Below are positions 10,665 through 23,200 of a stretch of 64,000 nucleotides of DNA, piece after piece; the stretch's first letter is position 1, and every line of letters starts with the position of its first letter. Where the stretch lies: positions 434,001-498,000 of the forward strand of contig JAGTWJ010000013.1 of assembly GCA_020064725.1 (NCBI GenBank), written 5' to 3'. The position numbers and the translations under genes were made by a program. The notes below the pieces were generated by a model. The model worked only from the letters and a program-made list of their open reading frames with translations. It had not been told where the DNA came from and did no database searches. The DNA comes from Drechslerella dactyloides. Lineage: Eukaryota > Ascomycota > Orbiliomycetes > Orbiliales > Orbiliaceae.

Positions 10665-12217
10665 TCAGAAACCGCGCCGTCCGCCGCCCATCTTCCCGCT
10701 ATTGGTCCTCAGCATCCCGCTCAACGTTCCCATCAGCCCAGCACCTCTGCCTGCACCACCCCCACCATACGCGTAGTCATCACCGGTGCTATCGTACCCT
10801 CCAAACTCCATCATCCCGCCACCAGGCTGACCTGACGCCCCACTAACGCTTCCGCCGCCCTGCCCACGCTCTCTCCCACCCCGCAGGGCCTCCAGCGCCC
10901 CAAACTTCCGTCCAACCTCTTTCGACGCTTCGATACTCGATGTTATCGCGCCTAGAAGCGCGACGAGGTGGACGTCGCTTAGCTCCGCGAGAGATTCCGA
11001 GGATAGACTCGACGTCGCTGTGGCGGGCGGCGCAACAAGCGGCAGACGGTTTGTGAGCGAGAGCAGCGAGCGGAGAACGGGATGGTTGATCTTTGGTTGA
11101 TCTTGCCCCTGCGATTCAGCGGTGGTGGTCTTTGTAGTCGTGGAGGTCGTGCTCGACTCGATACTGCGGAGGTATGCGAGGAGGAGCGTCAGACGGGAGT
11201 GCAGCATGCGGACGGCATTCGCCTTTGCCGTAAGTGTCGACAAAACTAGTAACCCGGGATATCACCATTAATAAGCTTGATACGTGCAAGATGGCTAGAT
11301 GAGAGGCCGCAACATACGCTCCTGTGTCTGCGTGGGCAAAGCGAGACTCTCAAAGGTGATCTCCTTCTCCTCCTTCGGTGCCTCTGTAGCCTTCCCCTTG
11401 CCCTTCGTATCCTTCTTATCCTCCTTGCCAGACGTACCAGCCGCCTTCTCATCTTTCGCAGCCGCAGCCGTCCCACCAGTTTCATCACCAGCGTTCAACC
11501 CGCCCTTCGCAACATAATCAACACCAATCATCTCGGCCTCCCCCGTCTCGACGGTATACGACAGCTCGGTGAACTTCATCTTAAGAACCTTGGATTCCGG
11601 CGTGTCGCCTTCCTCCTCGTACACGGACTCGTATATCGTCAGCGGGAGCTTGCCGCCCGTGGACGTCGACAACGGCGACGGGTGCAGCGCGAGGAATATG
11701 AGCGATTCATTATGCGCGAGCAGCTGCGTTTGGATGTTGAGGTGTAGCTGTCGTGGCAGGTTGTTCGGTGCAGGCGGTAGGTACGTGAAGTGGCCGATGA
11801 AGTCTAGCGTGGGGTGGACGTCCTTGACTGTACGCGCGTGAATGACCGTCAGTTAACACATTACTGAATGGAGAATAGAGGGTAGATCGGGTGAATAGGT
11901 GAGTTCGTACACTGCTTGAGCTTCTGGACGAACCAGCTCTCGTCAACCCGCACGTTTTCCTCGCCATCCGTGTCCATTTTGCCATCCTCGACGGGCAGGT
12001 CGATCAGCCGAAGCTCGTACGCGTGCTCGATGGATATCTCGCGGCCGTTCTGGGAGCCCAGCAGCGCACCCACGATGGGGCCCTTCATGTTACGAAGCGT
12101 GTGGCGCGAGACATAGTCGGATATCGTCAGGAGGGCCAGCGGGTGCAGCGAGATCTTGAGCCCAGACGTCGACGGGTGGGAGGATATGAGGGGGTGTGGG
12201 GGTTTGTGGATGGTCAT
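10665..12217 (-). CDS. csn6: COP9 signalosome subunit 6 (MPN-domain protein without metal site)
   Basis: Three exons, 11911-12217, 11318-11827 and 10665-11245, encode 465 residues with matching phases. Branch site GTTAAC is seen in intron 1. The MPN domain opens with LKISLHPLALLTISDY and continues through GPIVGALLGSQNGREISIEHAYEL and QFKDVHPTLDFIGHF. The position that carries the His-x-His metal ligands in the active Rpn11/Csn5 enzymes reads GHFTYLPP here, so the JAMM motif is absent, as in CSN6 generally. CSN6 is a structural partner of Csn5 in the complex that removes Nedd8 from cullins. An inserted Ala/Lys/Glu-rich, low-complexity stretch lies at about residues 210-255. A conserved helical block (LTAKANAVRMLHSRL) follows, and a Gly-rich tail ends the protein, making it longer than animal CSN6. 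The symbol in Aspergillus is csnF. Confidence 0.9.
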
Positions 12218-12589
12218 GGCGGGCAGCTCTCCGCAGCTTGATTGTTTCCGAGAGACTGTTCTAGACGGCCTGCGCGATGTTCGAGAGGTAGCAGTCAAGC
12301 GTTTAGGAGTGGTATCGCGATGTCGGATGGAAAAGGTAGCTGGTGGATGTAGATGCGTGGGTGAGGTGGTAATGTCGATAAGCTGTGGAGCTTGCGCTTT
12401 TGGGTGAAGCAACCAACTCAAGCTCACCAGCCACAGACGCCACAACTGTCACAGCTGCCACAACTGCCACAGCTGCTTCTACGGATCTGGTCTCGAGTGG
12501 CAGCTATGATGGTGAAAGACTCGGAACCCAGTTCTCCCGCTTCTATCATGGTATATACACATATAATGAAATAATCCAAATGCTGCATG
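12218..12589. other. Intergenic between GCS1 3' end and CSN6 promoter
   Basis: Holds a short CAACTGCCACAG-type repeat at about 12430-12475 (CAC/GCAACTG imperfect units). No coding sequence supported. Confidence 0.45.
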
Positions 12590-14062
12590 CTACCACTTGT
12601 CATCTCCCCAGCCATCTTCACTCTTCCTGCCCCCACTGCCGCTACTGCTCCCCGTCTTCTTGATCCCAGCGGTCCCGATCGCGCTATTCTTTGCCGGCTT
12701 GTCGTCCCAATCATCACCACCGAACGAGTCCCAAAAGTCCTTCCTCTCAGGCTGTATAGGGGTGTAATTGCCTCGAGCCTGCTGGTCTATCATTCTGTTC
12801 AACGAGTCCGCGCCGGTCTTCGCTGTCGACGCGATACCGCTGCCGACTTGCAGTGCTGTCCGTTGGACGTTGTGCGTGATGTCCGACTCCGCGATCTAAC
12901 GAACTGTATTAGCTATGCGTCTACTGCAGGGATATTGATGCCCAACATACCATCTTGGCCGTCGGCTGCACGAAGCCTTCGTTGACCTGCTTCGCTCCTT
13001 TCGCCACGCTGCTCGTGAAGAACCCCCATCCCTTCGTCAGCGCGCCCATGGGATCCTTCGTGACGTCGTCCCATCCACCGACACCAGGCGACGGCTCAAC
13101 TATGGGCGTGCTCCCGAACCCGCCGTACTTCCCTCCCTGGCTCGGTGGCAGACACTCCGGTCGATTCGCGTTCTCTGCGCCCATCCGCTCAAAGTACGCC
13201 TCGTTCCTCTGCTTCTGCGCCGATCCGCCGCCCACAGCTGGACTCGCGGAGCGCGGTGTCCCTGTTGCGCTGTTGCCACCGCTACCCAGTCCGCCCGTCC
13301 CCGTCCGCTTTATGTTCTTTCCCGCAGCAGCTGTAGGTGCTGCCGTCCGCGGCTTCGGTCCGCTCCACTCCGTCCCCTCGACCAGACACGTGAGCTTCTC
13401 CTTATAATCCTCCGCGAAGGGCGCCGAGTATCGTTCCGCGACGGACATATCCGAAGAGTACTCCGGGCAGCTCTCAAAGTACTCCTTGATCGCCTTGTTC
13501 CCGCCGTGCGTCATCCGCTGGATTTCCGAGGTCTTAAACTGGTCCATGGTGATCGAGCGCACGAACGAAATATGGACGCCTAAACCGCTATATTTCGGCA
13601 GAAAAACAGGGTGTAAGTAAAGGTAGTATCGACAGAGTAACAGCACCGTTGCACATGTACGAGCTTGCTCGGGACGAAGGCTAGCTTGGGATGGATGGTG
13701 GAATACCGATGAACGCCCGCGCAGTTGAGACAGAGGAATATGCCAAACTTTGGAGATGCCTAGTTACACACAGGTCAGCGGAACTCACTCCCCTTTCACT
13801 CGTAGTACCGATCCAACTAGACTAGAAGTAAAGGAAGCCAGGAGGCGTACCCATTGCGGACTCGGCGATTCGCAGTCGACGCAGGTTCCGTTGCCAGGTT
13901 TCTTCTGGAGCTCAAGAAGCTACATGAGCAGAAAGCAAAGTGTTAGCCACCGTCCAGTTCTCAGCAAAACTAGCTAAACCATAGCTCCTTATTCAGGGAC
14001 GAGGCAAACGACACCTTTCGACGAGTCTCCGGGTCGACCTCCCACATGCCGGAGGAAGCCAT
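12590..14062 (-). CDS. GCS1: ADP-ribosylation factor GTPase-activating protein (Gcs1/ArfGAP1 type)
   Basis: Five exons, 14015-14062, 13851-13919, 13707-13759, 12951-13587 and 12590-12895, make 370 residues with all phases consistent. The ArfGAP zinc finger is complete: C29-x2-C32-x16-C49-x2-C52-x4-R57, where Arg57 is the catalytic arginine finger. The block GLGVHISFVRSITMDQFK follows. Next come AEDYKEKLTCL, the NEAYFERMG helix with LPPSQGGKYGGFGS, a WG-containing amphipathic stretch (TKGWGFFTSSVAKGAKQV), and an acidic Trp-rich tail ending DDKW. This is the Gcs1/ArfGAP1 order; the protein stimulates GTP hydrolysis on Arf in COPI vesicle traffic at the Golgi. Intron-rich 5' end. A Ser/Gly/Pro linker separates catalytic and membrane-sensing parts. 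Confidence 0.95.
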
Positions 14063-16045
14063 GGCGAAGGATATAGAGCTGTGGGCGGGCGAGCTGGGTA
14101 TGAGGGCGCCGCGTCTGGATGCTGCTGCCAAATGCGAAGCTTGAACTGGGACGGTGAACAGGAACTGGCGATGGTGGTCGTCTGCCGCTGTTGGTTGCTT
14201 GTCGCCTGGCCGTTGCGCCTGATTGCTCCGGAAAGGGAAGTCGCACCGCTGCAACACAATGCAGCAATAAAACCCAACATGGTAGCTCGAAGCGTCCACT
14301 ATACTGCAATTTCGCGACTTTAACTATAGCTAGACTTACAGGTCAATATCGAACCGGTGATAATATACATCAAGGATTATAATCAACTCCGTGTATAACC
14401 GTAATAACTACGCCAAGCCGGGTTTTTAGCCCGACCGAGATCCGTATGAACGTAAAGTGAAATATTGCAAACAGCAAGTGTACGTATATATCTACTAGCG
14501 CTAGTAGAACCTGAAAATCTGCGGTCTAGGTGGCATTTTGAACATTCCTAAAGCTTGGAGAAACTATTAGCGCTGCACAGCTTATTGATAAATGCCTGTA
14601 AACTAATCATTACGAGTCGGTGCTACAGCTGTACAGGAGACTCTATACCATCAACTAGCTGTCGCTGATCTATTCTAGACATGCATATATATAATTGGTG
14701 CGTGATCGATCCTGAGATCCGATCGAAATTCCGACATCAAACCTCACATTCAGCAGAAGAGCACGTGCACTGACCAAACTTACTCGTAACTGCCACCCGT
14801 AACAAACTGCAGGTTCACTCTCTGGTACTACTGCTAGCTCCGGAAGAGGGCCATGGGTGTCAGAGCCACCGTTCGGACCCGAGTATGCGTGTACGATGCA
14901 TGTAGTAGAGCCATATATCGACGGATGCCAGTGGTAGATGTGCATGTGTAGATACGACGCTCTGGACGATCAATATATATACTTTGAAATTTCTATCGAA
15001 ATTAGCTGTGAAGTTGAGCATGTCCGGAATCCAGTCTCGTTTGACAACGGAATCTTGAATATAGAGGCCGAGCCGGAACCATGTTTCATTAAAACCGGAA
15101 TCATGTTCGGTGGAACAGGATTCTGGTACGGGCTTTGTCCACAGGATTCCGGTGTCTAACGAAACTATATTCTGGGTTCGATCAAGCCAAGATATATCCT
15201 AGGGGGTCGCAAACATGGATAACCATCAGGCCTGCAGGGCGCAAGTGCGAGGACATCTGAGGAGCTTGCTATCAGCCTAATTATTACGGAAGAGATCGAG
15301 TTTGAGGTGTATAGCCGTCAGTGTAACATTCGGAGGTATTAATGATATTGGCCGGTACCGTATACCACGCACCCGCCCTCTACATCCCGCACCCCGCCAC
15401 ATGTAACTAGCGTAGCTGCATAGGTAAAATCCATTTTAACATCATTTTATTCAAGCCTTGATTCAGGCGTTACATATGGACGGGCCTCAGCACGCGAATC
15501 CATATTCTGCGAAATAATGTGACTGGGATCATTCCCCCGAGATCAAGGATTGTAGCATACACCGCCAGCCGTTAATTTATAATGAATTCGTATACCCGGT
15601 TTTAAGATTAGGGCTTATATCTATATGGAGCCGGATGACTTTTACTGTGCCGTTTTATGCGGGTGAGTGGGCAATTTTAGAATAGCGGCCGGTCTTAAGC
15701 TCTCCTAGTCGACTACTGCGAGAATCAAATTAGCAACAAACCTAGATATATATACGTATGTAATCAGACCAAGGTCGTGGAGTCCAGAGGATATATCCTG
15801 ATGCCGATAGTTTACCTGCCTCCGGTTAAAACACTCGGAGTGATGTCCAGAGATTAATCGCTATATAATCTCGTAGTGGATCGGTAAGATTGTTATCATA
15901 TAAAGTATCAGCGGATGCATAAAACGCGAAACAATACTTGTCTGTCCACATAATTATATATAAATGTTCGAATAGGACATGCTCTCAGGCTTCCATGCAT
16001 GCATACACACCAACTCCAAACAAACCGAGAATCAACCGATAGTAT
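14063..16045. other. 1,983-base intergenic region
   Basis: No credible gene. The sequence is AT-rich with many ATATAT runs. A cluster of short GGAATC/CCGGAA words lies at 15025-15155. Open frames here are short and of random composition. Confidence 0.5.
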
Positions 16046-17133
16046 TTACAATTTGCTCTCCTTCGCCTTCTTCGCGCCTTTGAGGGTTCCAAAATCAAAG
16101 TTCTTCCCTGCACCAGGCAGGAAAATTGTCGGGTACAAAAAGTTGGCAAGGGAGTTGCTGGTCCGCCAGTTGCCACCGTCTACACGCCAATGTCATTAGC
16201 ATTGTTCATCAATTTGGCCGGCTATCGTGACGGATGAGAGGGTGTCTCCGACGGAACTTACCGACTACCAGGCTAACGCCGTTAATGTATCTTCCTGCAT
16301 CACTGAACAGGAATATCGTAGCGTCCGCAACCTCACTCACGGTACCCCAACGCCCCAGCGGGTTCAACCTGGCCGGGTTCTTCTGCAGATCCTCCGGCAC
16401 ACCGGTCCGCGCCGTCAGCCGATCCATGCCCTCCGTATTCGCGATAGCGCCTGGCGCGATAATGTTGGATGTGATTCCCGACGGCCCCAGTTCGATTGCG
16501 AGAGAGTGAGAGAGCGCATCGATACCGGCCTTGGCTGCGGCAACGTGCGACTGCAGTGCAGCGCCGGTATAGTGGAACGTTGCGGAGACAAAGATGACGC
16601 GTCCTTTCGTCTTTTGCAGTTCTGGCAGACACGCTTTCACGGTATTGAACGAACCCAGCAGGTCGATGTCCATTACCGTCTTGAACGCGTTGGTGGACAG
16701 GCCCTCGACGGTGCTGAGAAAGTTGCCTGCAGCACCACAGATCAAGAAATCGATCCGTCCGAGCTGCTTTACCGTCTCGGCGACGACGGCGACCAGCGCG
16801 TCGGCATCGCGAACGTCACAGCCAAAGCCGATGACTTTGGCGCCGGGGCGGACTTTGGCGATCTCCGCTGCGACGTTTCGGGTGTTCCCTTCGCGGCGGC
16901 CCACAATGGCGGCGTCGGCGCCAAGGGACACGAGAGCGCGAACCTGACCGGAGCAGATTGTGCCTGCGCCGCCAGTGCAGAAGACGACCTTTCCCTCTAT
17001 CGAGCAGTGGTGTTAGCGAGATCGGTACGTCACGTCATGGTGGTGAGATGGGAGACGAACTAAAGATGTCCTTTGCCCAGGCTTTCGAGTACAGCTCGTT
17101 CTCCGACGGGAAAGGGACGAACGGGCCCGACAT
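16046..17133 (-). CDS. SPS19: Peroxisomal 2,4-dienoyl-CoA reductase (Sps19 type) with PTS1
   Basis: Three exons, 17061-17133, 16262-16996 and 16046-16179, give 313 residues. The protein is a short-chain dehydrogenase. The NADPH-binding start reads GKVVFCTGGAGTICSGQV, the nucleotide-binding Arg pair lies in VGRREGN, and the active-site region reads SATFHYTGAALQSHVAAAK with IELGPSGITSN after it. These are features of the dienoyl-CoA reductases that remove double bonds of unsaturated fatty acids during beta-oxidation. The last exon ends Ser-Lys-Leu-stop, a canonical type 1 peroxisomal targeting signal, which fits. The last intron was placed by the GTAAGT donor after SLVV and the GTGTAG acceptor, giving VVDGGNW. 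No mitochondrial presequence. Confidence 0.93.
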
Positions 17134-17629
17134 TGTATCTACAGATTTGGAGAAGAGCGCTTTTCGTTCGGATTATGTGCCTGGAGCAATATTGATCGCG
17201 TGCGTGAATTTTACAGGGCGTGAAGCAGGGCGAAGGGATAATGACACAGGTACACAAGGAAATCGAGAGAACAGCGGTCTATTTCAATGCTGACCCCAGC
17301 CGGCTCGACCGCCCCACAGCGACGCTCCGGGACAGCCGGGGAAGCCAAGGACGCCAAAGGTAAGATTCTAAACGGCAGGCCGGTCCATCCCAGCGGAGAT
17401 TTCGACGGCGTATTTATTCTCCAGGATGCAGGGCTCGCAGCCGTGGGGTATTGAAGGTGCCTAGGTCCATTCCATGGTCTTTGGCTAATCTGGAGAATCA
17501 ATGCATCTTACTCTGTCAGCCGAGGCAAGTTTCGGGCCTCGCTTAATTCACTAAACCGGTCGCGAATTCTCATGTGCTGACGAATCCAAAGCATGTTTAA
17601 GTGAATTGTTTGTGGGCATTTAATCCTGG
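17134..17629. other. Intergenic, SPS19 promoter side
   Basis: No gene seen. It contains the SPS19 leader, and at its right end the word ATTTAATCCTGG (17618-17629), which recurs with one change after the foldback element. Confidence 0.4.
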
Positions 17630-17828
17630 GCCTCGAAGCCAGGCGCTGTAAAATGTGTTGTTGCTGTTTGCTTGCTTGCTCGTGCAAAACTAGCCACAGG
17701 TAGCTACTTGCGGCTACTTTTGCACGAACAAACACAACGAACAAACAAACAACGCAACACCCCTTTCTGCCCTGCCCCAGCCTCCATATCCCTCTCTGCC
17801 CTGCCCCTACAGCGCCTGGCTTCGAGGC
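17630..17828. repeat. Foldback (MITE-like) element with 21-bp perfect terminal inverted repeats
   Basis: Positions 17630-17650 and 17808-17828 are perfect reverse complements (GCCTCGAAGCCAGGCGCTGT plus A). Inside, 17681-17695 and 17712-17726 form a second stem (14 of 15 pair). The flanks carry the near-direct repeat ATTTAATCC(T/A)GG, though not immediately adjacent to the termini. Two more partial arms, in the orientation of the right arm, lie at 17863-17881 and 18327-18347. The layout resembles a small non-autonomous DNA element or its nested relics. No transposase is present. Confidence 0.55.
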
Positions 17829-18660
17829 TAATTTAATCCAGGCATAAACTATTTTGCGAATTGCGCTTCTGGCTTCGAGACTCTAACAACAAATGTTGTG
17901 TGGTCTTTATCCAGACCAGTATTGCATCGGTTCTCGCAGTCTCGACACTAGCAAAGGCTGTAGCTCGCTGCAAACTAGTCTAGGTCGAGACTGCGGTTCT
18001 CGCTCGAACAACGTATGATCGTTCGCTGGCTCATATACTCGATCGCTATGTTTGCGATTTCACTAGCACTACCGTAAACCCATTTACGGCCTCAGAGCTC
18101 TGTGTAGTGGTGTATAATGAGGCATGTTGGTGTACCGACTGTAAGAAGCCGAATGGTTCAACAGATATAGCTGGAAAAAAAAAAAAAAAAAAAAAAAAAA
18201 GACAAAATTTATCAGAAAGTATATTCCGCAGGTAGCGTAAGATAGTCCCTAAGCTCTGTGGTCTCGGGGTAGATGCTGAGGCTCGCTGTTGAAAATCGTT
18301 CCGCCGTTGCGGGCGGTTCGTAGCCCCTGGCGCTCTGGCTTCGAGACTATGAAATCTGTAAATAAGAGGAATCATTTGATAGATCTATAGAAGAGGGACT
18401 GGCAATTTGTATATATAAGCTCATGCATTGGCTTCTCATACATATATAATTATTCCCATCGAGCCCTTTCCTCAGATACTTACATCTCCGCTTGAATCTA
18501 CGGGCCAGAAGTGAGGGGAAAGTCTTATGCCCAACAAATTACTTGTTCGCTGAGTCAATAAAACGGCCATTGAGGACCTGAAATATCCAGTATCAATCTG
18601 AGAGCATGCATGACGTTGAGTCTATATAAATCCACAAACTGCAATTTGAACCACGCAACG
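17829..18660. other. Intergenic, MET2 3' side
   Basis: Holds two partial copies of the foldback arm and the A-run listed separately. No coding sequence supported. Confidence 0.4.
18175..18200. repeat. Poly-A run of 26
   Basis: Uninterrupted adenines on the plus strand, near partial copies of the foldback arm. It could be a simple homopolymer expansion or the tail of a retroposed sequence. No flanking target-site duplication was recognised. Confidence 0.6.
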
Positions 18661-20241
18661 CTACCACGAGACAATATCGTTCCCTTCTGCTTCGCCAAAG
18701 AAGCTAGTTTGCTTGATCTCTCCAACTTCTGCATTTTCTTTCTCGCCATTCACCGGTGCCCGGCTCATAATCTCCGGTAGAACCTCCCTTAGAAAGTCAA
18801 CTATAGCCGCATTCACAGTCTTGAACTCTACCAAGAACGCATCGTGTCCCTCTGGACTATAAATTGTGCTCAGTTGGGCATTTGGTATGAACTGAGCGAG
18901 TTCCTGCTGCTCTGCATAGGTGAACAGCCCATCACTTTCAATACCGACCACAAGTGCTGGCTGCTTGATTAGCGCAAGCGCTTCAGGGATGCTAGCCGCG
19001 CGTCCGCGGCTAACGTCGTGCGTATCCATTTTACGCGTCGTGGCAATATAGCAGTTCGCATCAAACCGCTTCACGAACTTGTCAGCTTGATATCTCAGAT
19101 ACGTTTGCGCAGAAAACATCGGCGCCTTGTGCTTCTTCTTCTCCTGTAGATCAGGATCCGGAGTCTGTGGAGGTGACTGTAGCTTCTTTCCAGCAATAAA
19201 GCCTTCGTTATGATTTGCCCAGTGCTCCTCTGATGGAGTAGAAGGCGGGCGGTTGCCATTCTGATGCTTGATACGCGATGGATCTGCCGTATTTCGGCCA
19301 AAGCGAGACTCGAAGGAATTGCGCGAGCGATATGTCAATAGTGCGCTCATACGAGCCGCGGAAAGGCCGGCAATCGGCTGCTGAAGAGGGTCATAGTATC
19401 CGTCATCTATATCGCTGTGTTAGCCGCTTGTTTCGCTAGATAGCAGCGTATACAGTGATATACGAACCGTAATTGGGGTCGCTATAGATGCACTGCCTTT
19501 GGGCTTCTCCCCAACTAATGCCCCAGGCAGAATGCCGAGCAGACGTCGCCAAAGGCACGATGCTTTTCACGAAATCTCCGAAGTACGCCCACTCGAGGCA
19601 GATCATTCCTCCCAGGCTCCCACCAATTACCACGGCGACCTGCTTGATGCCCAGATCCTCAACGACCAGTCGATGGATCCTGGCATCGTCTCTGATCGTC
19701 GTCAAAGGGAACTCCGGGCCGTACCTCTCACCCGTTTCTGGGTTCATAGTCACAGGACTGAGAGAGCCATATGGGCTGCCCAAGTTGTTCAGGCAGATGA
19801 TGAAGAAACGCGAAGTGTCTAAGGCCCTACCGGGCCCAAGAAGCGGTTGCCACCAATCACCGACATCTGCACTTCCAGTGAGCGCGTGGCAAATTATCAT
19901 GACATTGTCACCAGAGGGCGAAAGTTGGCCGAATGTCTTGTATGCAACGGGGATATCCCGAAGTGTGACACCGGATTCGAGGGTGAAAGCCGGTATAATA
20001 CAGTACGACTGTGACACAAACTTTGCGAATGGGTTCGAAGGCTGCACTTTTTCATGAACTGCATATGATAAACACGGTTAGTATCGGTACAAAAAGTAGA
20101 AAGAAAGCAGAATCTTGTGCGTCAATATGTTCCATGCATACGTGGAACGAACCGGCAGGATCTATATTGCGGCTAAAGGAAGATAGACGAACCATATTGG
20201 TGCGTGGGGTTGGATGGTGTGAAGGTTGTTGACTGGCTCAT
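18661..20241 (-). CDS. MET2: Homoserine O-acetyltransferase
   Basis: Three exons, 20193-20241, 19468-20058 and 18661-19406, give 461 residues with consistent phases. Intron 1 has a clear ATACTAAC branch. The alpha/beta-hydrolase acetylates homoserine with acetyl-CoA, the committed step to methionine. Family blocks: NVMIICHALTGSADV, WWQPLLGPGRALDTSRFF, NNLGSPYGS, RYGPEFPLTTIRDD. The nucleophile is Ser164 in IGGSLGGM, and the other triad members are Asp372 in GIESDG and His401 in SPEGHDAF. An insertion rich in Pro, Lys and Gln (about residues 245-290) is usual for fungal enzymes. The related fungal serine O-acetyltransferases share the fold, but the LTYRSRNSFESRFGRN block followed by this insertion fits the homoserine enzyme. 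The first exon encodes only 16 residues. Confidence 0.93.
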
Positions 20242-23200
20242 GTTGGCCGTGTTTTATACCGCAAACCTATGGTCTTATTCTCGTTCGTGAAGGATCTGAT
20301 TGGGTGTCAGCTGCCTACTCACTAAGTTGCTTCTAGCGGCACGACAAACCAGACGACGTACTCTCTGCAGCCACAAATCTCGTGAAACTGCTATTTATAA
20401 ATGTATACTTGATGCTTTTGTACAATGAAAGCTTGAAGGCGTCTGGGGTACCGCTGTCGTGGCAAATCGATACGAGCCGCGATGCTGGTGATCGTTGCTG
20501 AGATATCGATAGACGGGATGTCGTATGTCGCCTAGAGCAGGAAAGATAGAATGCAGAGTCCTTATCTCGCAGAGATTACGATTGATCAGGCCGTCTACGC
20601 GCTTCAGCTGCGTTAATTACCGGTGAGATGTAATTGCGTATATGGCTCTATCTAGCGGCTCGGTCCTTAGGGATTGCCTCTGTAGTTCGCTTTCGAGAAA
20701 GCAAAGGAGGAAGACTCGCTGAATATCATGATAGAAGGTGGAATCTTTGATGATGCTGAACGTGCGTATTCGAACAGGAGAAGCGTGCCTACTGGGTGTC
20801 GACAGCCATGGTGCGAGTTTCTGTCAAATGTCGATGAGGATGAGATGAGCGGAAATGTGGCTTTCGTTCTAGACCTGCCGGCATCGGATGCCGCAATTTG
20901 ACCAGGACATGGCGCAAAGTGGACAAACACGACCGAACCACGTGGCAGAAACCACGTTTGACGTTTGACTGCAACGCGCTAAATACCACACACAACAACA
21001 CACATCTAACCGCCGAAATGGGCAAACATCATGATCCTGACGACGCATAAGATGCAGTCATACCAAAAGTGGCTGTGAAGCCATTCGCGGCTAGCGAAAC
21101 TCATTCTCCATATTACCGAAACCTTTCTATGGGATTGCTATACTGATACAGGTACTAGCATTCCTGCCTTCCAAATAGCCGATCCCTAGCTTCCTAGTAT
21201 CCGCCTTAATATAATCGGCGAAATCCAGAATAAGTTAAATACTTCCTGCCTCGCTCGGGCCCTAGCTACGTCACCGCATAATCCTTCTCAATATGATAGC
21301 CCCCGCGACGCGTAGAGGACTTACACAAACAAAGCCAATATTGCAACTAAGCCCAAGCTAGATTTAATTCCCAACTGCAGTGCCTTACACCAGGCCTTCA
21401 CTCCGCAGACTATAATGGTTGTTGGTCAATGTGACAGTTGGCTCCCGACTATTCGCTGTCTCTTACATCTTACTACTACCCGTGACAACACTGCCGAAGC
21501 GTAATCCTAAATCCAGCCACGTACGGTGGACATGCGCCGCTAGCCAGAGAGCTCAGCATGGACTACTAAGCTTGTGTAAATTTTGTTCGATCACATTAAT
21601 ATTGTGCGTAGAACTCTATGGTCGGCTGGTCCTTCTTAGCGAACCTGGATCGATTGCTGAAAGAAGATCGAGTTCATCGGCGCTGCGATGACCTAAGTCC
21701 CAGTGTACTGGACTCTTTGGACGAGATTTTATTGGGTGGCCTTAGTATCTGTTCGAGGCCATAAACGCAAGTCACCTCTAAGCATATGCATGCTCGTGTC
21801 GCGGGAAGTAGTATGTCTCAAATCAAAGGCCTGCATGGCCCTGCCGGAGCTCTGGCAGAGCACGTTTTATAGCGATCAGCTCAAAGGAAAACTTCTCAGG
21901 GACTTTTCGCGCCGCAAGAATAGTCGGATCCTTCACGGTAGAAAATGCCCTCCAGATGAGAAATGCGCACCAAAACATCAACATGGCCTCCAAGGATACC
22001 TACATACTCGTCGACAAATATTTGTCTGAAAAAGAATAAGAGGCTCTCGGCTATCGGTACGGTTACCCTGTTCAATTTCCGGGATGCAGACTGCAAGACA
22101 ATTAAGCGTGAACCAAGTAGCTATAGCTATTAATCTCCGGGATGCCCGTTGCGAACTAGGCTCCTTCACAGGTTTTGGATCCAACGTAGACTAGTCTTGG
22201 AGACTACCTTCTAGTAGGGCCACAGGACCGTTAAGATCCCGTCTTATACCAGCTGCTTATATCACATTCGAACATTCGAGGAAGCAGTAAATATCATCCT
22301 ATCTTTCCATATGATGCGGAAATATTTCTGCGTCAATGTACCCGGATCCTGCATGCAACATCACTTCGTGCCGGGATCCTAAGTTAGCCACGGGTCGTTG
22401 CGATAACCAAAGGTTGGATTTTCCAGCCTTGTCTCGGAATGGCTATGCGTCAAATACTGCAGGTATAGGCAGACCCACAATGTCATGCATGTTACCGGGC
22501 CTGACTCGCCGCATTCCACCCAGGTGTGCTGCCAGCAAATCCCTGTCGTTTTTAATGATGCGGCACGGCTCAACCTGCAGCCTGCACTAGAGAATTGCGA
22601 TTGATTGTTCTCAAGGTTTCCTCACTATCGTCATCCCATTCACAAACGTTCTTCATTCACATTCAATGAATGCAGTTGATGCAGTGCATAACCTACCTGT
22701 AATGGCCCTTTGACTTTCCTTGAATGAACATGATCAATGTAAAAACGCTGGTCCCGAGACTATAAAAACGCGACATATTGGTCTTTTATACGCGCAGATA
22801 GGGTAAGTGCTTACATACTCGTACCACCAACTTTTCGAGTCTGCGGAGCTCGAGGAAGAAAATAGCGCAAGGCTGAAGTATGCACTGTCACGAGGTCAGG
22901 CCTGGTGGGGATGCGAAAACCATTGGCCAATGAAATCTATCCTATTGACAATATGCAGGAGCAATTCACAGAATGTGATGTCTTTGTAGGAGTGCGGCGC
23001 GGTACGGTGCGCAGTTCTTCAACTGTCCATTCATGCATGTGGGCGGCGGCGACAAAGCTGGCCTGTGAGAGAAGGATTGGTCTTGCAGTGCAAACCAAAC
23101 TCCTGCGGCACGGGAGGACTCGATATTTTATTCATATCCAAAGACCGCTATTGATACAGATAGTAATTCAGAGACAGATATCAACGCAGGCCGGATCCGT

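Noticed and set aside
16227..17063. 278-codon plus frame opposite SPS19
   Set aside because: Antisense to exon 2, which carries SDR motifs; no domain on this strand.
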